A stretch of DNA of 64,000 nt. It comes from Panicum virgatum. Lineage: Eukaryota > Streptophyta > Magnoliopsida > Poales > Poaceae. The notes beneath the pieces are model-generated. The model had not been told where the DNA came from, did not search any database, and worked only from the letters and a program-made list of their open reading frames with translations. Location: contig NC_053149.1 of NCBI RefSeq assembly GCF_016808335.1, positions 21,818,451 to 21,882,450 on the forward strand, given 5' to 3'. The number at the start of each line of letters is the position of its first letter. The first letter of the stretch is position 1. Both the position numbers and the translations under genes were made by a program. Shown here piece by piece: positions 23,266-31,780 of this stretch.

Positions 23266-24935
23266 TGAAAGCATCTAGGCCCCAAATTCGAGTTTTGGTA
23301 ATTAATGACAACAGTTTGTGGATTAACGATTTCATTTGAGATAATGAGTATAGGTTGATCCACGGATGAAAGAGATTTGGTTGTGAACGTGTGGAGTTTT
23401 GGAGATGATGAGCAAAGCTCGGGCTCAACGCTAAGGTATAAAATAGGAGTTTTGTATTTTGCCGGTCACAAGGTGTTTAGTGGATGAAAAGTGACCGGAT
23501 TTGTTGGATAGATAGCCGTACTATCAAGAGGGGTCGAATACTCGTGCTTGACGGGTCTTTAGTGCCATTTTGCTCAAAATGTCTAGGTGCATGCATGAGG
23601 GCTAACGACATTTTGAAAAAGATTTGAAAAAGATCATGTTTGAGAGCTGACTGCACAAGCGCGGACGGTCCGCTCCATGGAGCGCGGACGGTCCACACCC
23701 GTTCCAGAGAGCATGTTTGGCTCTGGTGGAAATTAGATATGACTGGCGGACAGTCCGGCCCAGGTGAGCGGATGATCCGCCGCTCTAACTCAAAATGTAC
23801 CAGAGAGGGTGTTTTCTCTGGTTGGGCTTATGATTTGTGCGGCGGACTGTCCGCCTCTAGGGTGGCGACGGTCCGCGGGCTATTTGACAATCTGTACCAG
23901 AAACATTGTTGTCTCTTGTGGTTTTTCAAGAATGTATGGAGGACGGTCCGCCCCTGGGGCGCGGACGGTCCGCCAGCTAATTTCAAAGTTGTACCAGAGA
24001 CAATGTTAGTCTCTAGTGGAGTGGAACACACAACTGCGGACAGTCCGCCACTAGGGGGCAGATAGTCCGCCAGGGCTGTAATTGCTAGTTCTGACACGCA
24101 TTAAATGCACTCTGCCTCACTGGTTTATAATGGCGGACGGTCCGGGTTTTGAACCACGGACGGTCCGCGACTTCGCAGAAAAGAGTGTAACGGCTAGTTT
24201 TGAAGGGATGTCTATATATACCCAATGCCAGGCCATTGGGTCACTCTCTTGGCCATTTAGACTGCATACTTGATACTATAGAGCTAAGGCATCCCTCTCT
24301 CACACACGCTTAGAGATTGCATTTTTGAGAATGTGAGGGCTTCCTAGTGAATTGCATCAAGAGTTTGAGCTTTGTGGCACTAGGGAAACTTCAAGCATGC
24401 GTCATCGACTTGTTACTCTTGGGAGTTGCCACTCCCTAGACGGCTTGGAGGAGTGGATTTCGTGGAGCTCCTCCAAGGAGATTGTTGAGGAGCCCCGATT
24501 TCGGTTGTGAGAGGTCTTGTGCTCACCTCACCCGAGTGGTGAAGAGCAACTCTAGTGGAATCGAGGTGTGGAGCGGTTCCTTGATTCAAGCCGGCTCAAG
24601 ATCAAGAGGTTCTTGATAGAGGAGCGGTTGATTCTTGGAATCCACCTCAACGTGGATTAGGGGTGACCGGCAAGTCATCGACACCACGGGATAAATTCGT
24701 GTGTCAAGCTTGGTTACATCTCTTGCTCTCTTTAATTTTTATTTTTACCTTGAGCAATTTACTTTACTAGAGCTTGATTTGTATCTTGTCACCCTAGGTT
24801 GCAAACCCATCTTGAGATAGTAGTAGCATGACATAGGGGTTTCCTTTGTCACTAATTAAATTTCTCTAGTGTTGTTGGTTTTAGTTTTTAAACCACCTAT
24901 TCACCCCCCCTCTAGTTGGTGTTCTTGATCCTACA
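23266..24935 (+). repeat. copia 3' LTR
   Basis: A 1670-bp intact LTR from TGAAAGCATC to GATCCTACA. It carries over a dozen GGACGGTCCGCC-type palindromes between 23660 and 24170, a TATA-like TCTATATATACCC at 24211-24223, and is followed directly by the TCATG duplication. It shows the uninterrupted form of the 5' LTR and thereby dates the 5741-10131 insertion as later. Confidence 0.94.
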
Positions 24936-24940
24936 TCATG

Positions 24941-26143
24941 AAACTTCTGTTCTAATTCATCCCAAGAATGAATTGAGTTAGGAGCTAACGACAAAAACCA
25001 AGAGAAAGCCGTTCCAGTCAAAGATAAAGAAAACATGCGAACGCGCAAAGACTTGCTAGAACCGACTTCTCCAAGTTGAGCGATATATTGGCTAATATGC
25101 TTCCAAGTAGATCGGTTATCATCACCGCTAAACTTGACAAAATAGGGAACACGCCAACTAGTGGGGTAAGGAATCAAATCAAAAGCATCAATGTACGTCC
25201 TATGATATAGACGACTCCTACCCGCAACAAAGCCAAGTTTTTCTTTAAACATATCGGCCAGATCCTCCTTCATCCTAGCAAGATTGGCCTCATAGTTACC
25301 CGTAGACGCTTGACCAAAATGATGTGTCATAGGATCAGTGGTGGACATCGTTTGTGCGGCATACTGCGGATTAGCCCTAATCCAATCGTCCCAAACATCC
25401 TTGGGCAACGGTGGAGGAAAAGGGGGTTCACCGTATGACTTTGTCGTATACGGCGGCACAAAATCTGCCAACTCTCGCTCCAGGCTATAATCAGCCGAAG
25501 CAGGTGGAGGCGTGATCTGTGGCTGTGACGCAGAACCGAGCACCATGGCACCAGTCTGACTGGTCCACCCGCCGGGCACCGGTCTGACTGGTCGGGGCGA
25601 CCGATCTGACCGGTTTGGCCCTGGACGGCCGAACTAAGCCCGGCGGGGGTGTCTGTCCCGCGAAGTAATTCGGCGGCATACCATACTGATAATTATCCGA
25701 CGGTGCAGCCAAAAGACTAGGATTAGGGGAAAAATTGGAATAATCATTAACAGTTTTACTCCCCTTGTTTGCATACTCAAGTCGATAAGTATATCCTGTG
25801 TAAACTTTTGTGATTTCTCAAATCGACTCAAAAAGGCATCAGCAAACTGCTTAATAGAATTGAAGGTAAAACTTACCTCGCTTGGAGTGGAAGCAGATGG
25901 AACAGCAGCCGTAGCCATAGTAGATGGGTTCAGCAGCAGTGTGAACGTAGGCATCTTGAACTCCTCCTTCTTGAACACGCCTTGCCGAGTCTTCCTGAAG
26001 CATGCAAGCAATCTATTCTTGGCATCTTCTTGTTCCTTCTGGAACGCAGCCTCGAATTGCTTGCTCGTCTCCTCAGGTATGTCTTTGTACTTGATGTTGA
26101 TGGGAGTAGCATCTACCTTGGGATCAACCTTCTCACCGGCCAT
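24941..26143 (-). pseudogene. gypsy gag N-terminal half
   Basis: The minus strand starts at ATG 26143 with MAGEKVDPKVDATPINIKYK. Frame changes near 25700 and 25580 follow; the region then reads through KDVWDDWIRANPQYA, YIDAFDLIPYPTSWRVPYFV, FSGDDNRSTWKHISQYIAQL and LTGTAFSWFLSLAPNSIHSW, the core of the Tat/RIRE2-like gag. It ends at the copia insertion site in the codon for H-D; the second half of gag continues at 5036. Confidence 0.88.
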
Positions 26144-26209
26144 TGTGCCTGATGAACTTCGCGAAGAGAGCTTCGCAAAGACCTAGAACCTCAAGCTCGG
26201 GAGGGACCC

Positions 26210-26536
26210 TGTCGAAGCTTGAAGATCTAGGGTGTCTAGAGATCAGCAGGCCACTCAAGACGCCCTTGAACGCCGTCGAGACAAGCAAAGAACAGCACGA
26301 GGTTGGAAAACCTAGGGTTTGGAGAAAAATAGGAAAATTGTAATTTTATTGATTTGATTGGGTAGAAAGACCTCAATCGGCCGTGGCCTTTGTATTTATA
26401 GGCCGGGGAAAATGTACCCCTTCCAAATCGGGTTACATATGGACTCTACAAATCAAATCTAACCTGATTTGGATTACACATGACCAGACCGGTCAGACCG
26501 GTCGGCCTTCGGCATTGCCAATTTTGGCTGCCAACA
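26210..26536 (-). repeat. Tat-type gypsy 5' LTR
   Basis: On the minus strand it starts TGTTGGCAGCCAAAATTGGC at 26536 and includes GACCGGTCTGACCGGTC and a TATA box CCTATAAATACA (about 26392-26405). The 3' boundary at the CGACA near 26210 is tentative because no standard primer-binding site follows. Next to 26536 is CTCCT (26537-26541), the presumed target duplication; its partner would be left of the window. Confidence 0.65.
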
Positions 26537-27160
26537 CTCCTTCAGCCCGTATGCTTGTTTTTTCTCATAATCATGGTAACTAAGAAATTTCTAGCCGTGG
26601 TTCAGCATGGTTGTGATTGGTTTGCAGTTTACCGACGCATATTATCAGGAAATACTATGCTGAACCACAGCTAGAAATACTTAACACCCTTTACCTACGC
26701 ATGCTCTGCTTTGGTGAGTTTTTGCCTCCCAACCTCTCGTGCATATGTGGATTGAAATGTTGGATTTTAGTCTGGTTGTTAAAGATTGCTATGTTGGATT
26801 GCCCGTCGCTCTCTATGGGCACCCTCCGCGGGACACTCCACTCCGCCGCCGTCTGCTTCTCCTCCGGATATGGCGGAACTCCTCCTCGATCCCCAGCAGC
26901 CAGAGCGCGCGAGGCCCCTGCCCGGCGGCCCACGCATCTCCGACGGTGCAAGCATGTCCCCAGCGGCCTGCGCGAGCATGCATCCCGCCCCAGTGCGGCA
27001 AACCTCGTAGCCCCGACCATGCCTTGCCACGGCAGGTGAGTCCGTCCTCGACGGACCACTGACGCGTCGTAGCGTCGCGTGCGAGCCCCGTACCCGGCTC
27101 CGGCGAGGCACGAATCCCGCATCTAGCCCAAATCCGGTGAGGCTCCACGAGCGAATGGTA
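26537..27160 (+). pseudogene. captured exon-like fragment, copy 1
   Basis: Closely similar to 33309-33935. Its first part holds an inverted repeat (about 26585-26610 with 26654-26678). Its GC-rich second part has an ATG (26870) followed by [20 protein letters not shown] and, further on, a strong GT donor, GGCAG/GTGAGTCC at about 27033-27036. This looks like the 5' UTR and first exon of some gene, copied together. The product is not recognised. The gypsy element on its left was inserted at its edge. Confidence 0.5.
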
Positions 27161-27540
27161 ATTGCACGAAGCCCGCATCTAGCCTGAAAGATATATGCGC
27201 CAATACAAGAAAGGATTGAGAAATGGAGTCTAATCATTTTATTCCCATTGTTCATTTGCAGCTCGCTCTTCACATAGTAATTGCATTATTTGGACATTTA
27301 ATAATTCATTTGTTGTAGTGAACTCGCCCCTTGAGGCAGAGGGGCTATGAAAGAATGGCTTCTCCATGGGTAGCGGGGGTAAAGATAGCAGGAAGAAAAC
27401 TGAAGATGATACGGGATAAATCCTGTAGGATAGAGGAGCTTTTAAAGGATAGCTCCTCTATGGGTAGCGGGGGTCAAGGTAGAAGAAAAGAAAAGCAAAG
27501 GATACGAGGACGACTAGGTTCGAAGAAAGGTACAGCAACC
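27161..27540. other. remnant of Athila-type leader / junction
   Basis: Connects the captured fragment to the primer-binding site of the next LTR. A 22-bp piece (GCACGAA.CCCGCATCTAGCC) of the captured fragment recurs at about 27164-27186. The purine-rich remainder (27330-27540) with two GGGTAGCGGGGGT copies (27368, 27463) is presumably the leader of the minus-strand element, truncated. Confidence 0.45.
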
Positions 27541-27560
27541 ATTCCCCGGCAACGGCGCCA
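27541..27560 (-). other. primer-binding site of Athila-type element
   Basis: The minus strand reads TGGCGCCGTTGCCGGGGAAT starting 8 nt from the LTR end, the Asp-tRNA-type PBS used by many plant Ty3/gypsy elements. Confidence 0.8.
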
Positions 27561-27567
27561 GAAAGCT

Positions 27568-28908
27568 TGTTGGGTATTTTAGCGTCACAAATAAATCCGC
27601 AAGTGCACGGATACCGTTGTAGCTTTCACCTCAGAGTATTCCAAGGGTTATCGAATCCACAGGGAACGTGTGTGCACTCTCTTCTATTCTAATCGGTCCA
27701 AGGACACACCAAGATAGGTAGAAGGGTAGAGAGGATTCCTAAGATAGTGCTACTGCCTAGTTAAAGGTCGATCTCTCGGGCACAATACTCGCTTCGGGCA
27801 TCGGCTTACAACTGGTCTGCCAGTCGACTCCGGCCAACAGCTCTACGCTATATCCGAACGTGGAGGATTACGAAGGACCAATAGGGCTGTCATCACCTAC
27901 GACCTACCTCTAACAAACCGTGGGATATAAGGCAAACGAAGGATAACCCCTAGCCTAGACACCACGTCTACGCTATCGATTACTACTGCAGTCTAACTAC
28001 GTATCTCGAGCCGTAGCAAATTACAACACTCAGTACGAATACAGAGCGACGAACCCGCGAGTAAGAGAACTGATCTCACTCAACTACAAGCACTACTAGC
28101 ATCTACTATAGCAAGTAAAATACTAGAGATAGGAACTACGAATACTTACTAAATACCAAAGAATGTAGCAGCATTCGTAGAGGTACAAGCTGGGAGCAGA
28201 GAACCGACACCCGGCACTTCTCCCAAACTACTCCCCCACTCTCGTAGAGGCACAACAATGGAGAAGAGCGCCGAAGACCGGCGCCCCTCCTAAGTACCTC
28301 TACCCTCTCCCTACTCTAAGACAACTTTAAACCAAAGAGAAAGCTTGAAGTGGATGTGAACTCCAACTTGGTGGTGTGTCTTCATTTGAGCCCCCTCCCC
28401 TCATATATATAGGAGGGAGCCACGGCCAGCAAGGTCGGTTTCAGTAGGTGATCCTCCCAGAACCAACTTCTAGGACCAATGGGGAGCTGCCACGTCGACG
28501 GCTGAGGTCGGTTGGTGCTGTGGGCAGGTCGGCCGGCCTGTAGGTCGGCCAACCTTCGGCCGGCCCCGAATCGGCCCATCTATGGCTGGGTGACTGGTAG
28601 CTGGGCCCTCTTGCCTAATCCACGTGGAATGGCTCTTGCCTAAGTCGGTTGTGTCCGAAAGTGGGCCCTTTGATCCATGTGAGGCTGAATGTCATGCTCT
28701 GATTGGTTGACGCCTTTTGCCTTGGATTGAGGAGTGTGTTTCCATGCTCTTGAAGTGTGTTTTCTGCCTTATTTCACCTGCATACAAATATTTACCAACA
28801 CTCGTGGAAATGGTTAGTAATAAACCCCTACCACTATGTTGATGTTTACATTTTATGTATTTGTGTAGGAGTTGACGGCCTAAATTTGGTACTTAAGAGC
28901 CGTCAACA
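27568..28908 (-). mobile_element. Athila-type gypsy LTR (5' LTR of a truncated element)
   Basis: A 1341-bp unit with ends TGTTGGGT and CGTCAACA, next to a PBS on its left, so it is the 5' LTR of a minus-strand element whose body has been lost. Recognisable LTR blocks are CGCAAGTGCACGGATACCG, GGTTATCGAATCCACAGGG (near the plus-strand left end) and GACGGCCTAAATTTGGTAC (right end). A TATA-like TATATATA at about 28403-28411 serves the minus strand. The adjoining CATGC (28909-28913) has no partner at the truncated end. Confidence 0.75.
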
Positions 28909-29147
28909 CATGCATGTACCGCAAGTTTGATGTGACGGGACATCTTCTTTTTGCATAGTGCATTTTTCAGGAATTTGGGAGTAACTAAACAAGACCATGA
29001 TTTGTGTGGATGACATGACCCACAACTATCGTCATATCCAACGCCCTAAGACTAGTCGACTATTCCGGGTACGGTACCTAGCTAGGGTCTCGGCATCAAC
29101 TTGCTACACAAAGTTGGGTAGAAACTTTATGCCACACGAAATGGGAT
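28909..29147. other. unassigned spacer
   Basis: Short AT-balanced stretch between the Athila-type LTR and the PIF/Harbinger-like element. I see no gene or repeat. Confidence 0.6.
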
Positions 29148-29150
29148 TTA

Positions 29151-30409
29151 GGCCCCTTTTGGTTGGGCTATGGCTTTAATGTAAGGGCAATCACAACGCA
29201 GGCAATACGCTATAACCCCAAGAAGAAAAGATGAACCTACACCTAGGAATGGAGGAATTGAAGTCACCAGGTCCCTAGCTGTCCCACTCCCTTCCCTAGG
29301 TGTCCCACTGCAACCTAGCTTTCTCTCCTCTAGTACCTTTTCATCTTTTTTCAGAGAAAAGCAAACGATAGCAACACAAATCTTTCTCCCACCGCGCTCT
29401 CTAGTTGCTGCTTCTGAATTTTGTCAGATGAAGCTCTTGTATCCTCTGCAGGAGACTATGCGGGTCTGCGAGGCTACTCTGATCGCGCTTTTTTTCATCC
29501 GAACCTACGTGGCCTGACAGAACCACAATACACGGTGGAGCGTTGGGGTGGCCTAAGTCGTAGCTTTTCAAGAAGTAGCTTCGGAAAAGTAGCTCATAAC
29601 CCTTTTGTTTTAGTAGGTGTGCCTTCTAAAACGCTACTCTCACTGACAAGCAGATCCTGCTAATCAATCTCTTGCCTCTTCTTCTCATGCGTGCAAGGGA
29701 GGTGTGTAGCCGCGTGGGGGCGAAAATCCTTGTCGGAGGTGCTCCAGCGGTGCTGCACCGGCCTCGGGTGACGCCGATGGAGCGGCGGTCAGCCCAGTTG
29801 GGGCAGCAGTGCTTGGGATCTTCAACGTGCGCACGTGAGACGGCAGTGACGAAAACGAAGGAGACCTGCAGCCTGGGTTGGAACTCCAGCTTCACTAGCC
29901 ATTGGGGGCTAGGGCGCCACCGTGCAAGTCTCTGAGGGAAGTGTGCGAGGCCACCGCTAGAGCCGCGCACCTATGTGGTCCGCCGTTCAGATGCGAGGAG
30001 GAAGAATCTCCGGAGAATCATGGAAGAAATGGCGTGGAGAATCTTAATCAGCGGGCTGAACAGAGTGAGGAGGCTGACAGTATACCTCGCGCTAGCAGGC
30101 GGCGGCAGGAGGGGCGCCAGTGACGTGAGGTCGCTGGGTGGCGCGATAGCGAGAAAGTCCCAATGTTGCGGATGAGAGACATGTCATGGACGGAAAAGAA
30201 AAGAAAGAACGAACCTATATGTACGTAAAGAGTGGCACGTGGGTTATTTCTAGATAAATAGCAGCTAAATGCAGGGTGAAGGTTGCTTTCACTTTTGTAC
30301 TTAAAAAAAGCTACTTTTGTGCAAAATCATATATGGCTTTTGGCCCTTTAGTTAGCTTTTGACTTTTGCAAAAGCAAAAACCGGTTGGAAAGCCCAACTA
30401 AAGGAACCC
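29151..30409. mobile_element. non-autonomous PIF/Harbinger-like element
   Basis: Ends are imperfect inverted repeats, GGCCCCTTTTGGTTGGGCT on the left and, inverted, GGGTTCCTTTAGTTGGGCT on the right, flanked by TTA on both sides (29148-29150 and 30410-30412), the 3-bp target duplication typical of PIF/Harbinger elements. The 1259-bp body has no transposase. A GC-rich section (about 29690-30170) differs in composition from the rest and may be captured host DNA; no product is recognisable. Confidence 0.65.
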
Positions 30410-30412
30410 TTA

Positions 30413-31420
30413 GTTGTAAATTGTAATGTAACAAAGTAAAAAACATGTTTTGGTTGGTAGTGTCACAAATTTCCCAGTACAATTAGTACGAGCTACCGCG
30501 TCCAGGGGAGGAGCTACAAAGGTGGTCCTGTGTGAAGACAGAATCATAGAAAGCATTTATCAATGAACAATACCGTTTATATTTGTACCCCATGTAAGAA
30601 ACAAAATCCTCAAGAATATCAAGGCCATGGTCATTTGCAAGAAGATTAGTACATGGTTTCCTCTGTTTTCAGTCTTGAAACAACTAGACATCAGAAATTA
30701 AGATTTATTAACCCATGCCCTCAACTTAACGCGTCTAGATTGGAAACGAGGATTTTGAAGATGTCTTTTTGATGTCATGGAAGCAACTGGTCTCTCATGG
30801 GAAGGCCTAATGGAGCCAAAGAACAAGGAAAATGAATTAGCAAAATATACAGAGGAATAAAATAAAGAAAGAGCAACAAAGATAGAAACTGAAAAATAGG
30901 CCAATCTATTAGCTACGTCAGTTTATATAAAGAAAGTAAGGCAACTGGTAAACCTTCAAATAAAATGCCAGTTCTCTGTAATAACTAAACCAGAATTTGT
31001 AGCTAATCTAATAGTAAACTGACAATGGCAAAAACAAAAGTACAAACCATAGTACCATGTAATCAGAGAAAGGTAATCAACTGAAACTGTTAACATGGAT
31101 ATTAATGGTAATTTTTTTGCAAATTTTAATCAAGCAATTGCCTAAGTGTTTATTATAAGAGGGCAATAACCACAAAAGTAAAGAGTAATCCCATGTGCGA
31201 ACCCAAAATTTTAATTCTCCTAGTTGATAGTATGACTTAACTACATCTTACTGGTAGAAGCCAAAACGGAAAGCAGAAACTGTTATATTCATGCAGTGAA
31301 CATCATATGTTATCCAACAACATAATCTTGGTATTCAACCAGTGAAATAATGCATGATTTTCCCAAGAAGTTAACCAGGAAATTTAACAAAAGGGATTAG
31401 CAACCAACTGTACCATCAAG
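30413..31420. other. 3' flank of the membrane-protein gene
   Basis: AT-rich sequence downstream (in gene direction) of the stop codon at 31421-31423. It may contain the 3' UTR. No other feature seen. Confidence 0.6.
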
Positions 31421-31647
31421 CTACTGCTGTGCTTCCCCCGGTCGACGAAGCCGGGACAGGACCAGGTAAGCTCGGAGACACGACGACATTGCATAGCAAA
31501 AGCCGGCTAGCAGGGAGGTCGAGCATAATACAGTCTCATAAATGTATGTCGATTTGCTGAATAAATGGTTGGCGAAGTGGCGAAGAAGAAGACTTGCATC
31601 AACCCTAAAGTCGTGCACGCAGAGCCTAGACTCCACAATGACGTAAC
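31421..31647 (-). CDS. exon 5 of CASP-like gene
   Basis: After acceptor TTAATTCACAG, codes [20 protein letters not shown], a last hydrophobic segment and an arginine-rich tail ([12 protein letters not shown]), ending TAG 31421-31423. Confidence 0.6.
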
Positions 31648-31694
31648 CTGTGAATTAAATGATATGTGTTAGTAATATCTTTCCCATATTTACC

Positions 31695-31780
<86 letters not shown>

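Larger units (their letters stand above)
5042..24935 (+). mobile_element. SIRE/Maximus-type Ty1/copia element with nested insertions
   Basis: A full-length copia element of 19,894 bp as it stands, flanked by TCATG at 5037-5041 and 24936-24940. The LTRs (5042-11102 and 23266-24935) start TGAAAGCATCTAGGCCCC and end CTTGATCCTACA. Between them lie a PBS, gag, pol in protease-integrase-RT-RNase H order, a long extra 3' reading frame and a polypurine tract. Two later insertions (5741-10131 and 15572-19095) account for about 7.9 kb, so the original element was about 12 kb. Frameshifts and nonsense codons in gag and pol mean it can no longer move by itself. Confidence 0.93.
1..26536 (-). mobile_element. 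Tat-type Ty3/gypsy element, 5' part, interrupted twice
   Basis: Read on the minus strand the order is LTR (about 26536-26210), gag, protease, reverse transcriptase, the normal gypsy order; the integrase and 3' LTR lie left of the window. The RT start (EHRLPIKAGFRPYKQPSRRF, then VCIDFRNLNKATPKDKYPM) is of the Tat/RIRE2-like type. Two younger insertions split it. Removing 147-1636 plus one CACTC copy, and 5042-24935 plus one TCATG copy, restores continuous coding at both junctions, which proves the nesting order. Many frameshifts and stops show it is long dead. The internal region is peppered with GACCGGTCTGACCGGTC-like repeats (about 2070-2130, 3480-3540, 4020-4100, 25550-25620). Confidence 0.85.

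Noticed and set aside
26537..28910. Helitron ends around the captured fragment
   Set aside because: No CTRR terminus with preceding hairpin and no A/T insertion context could be found at the edges of either copy.
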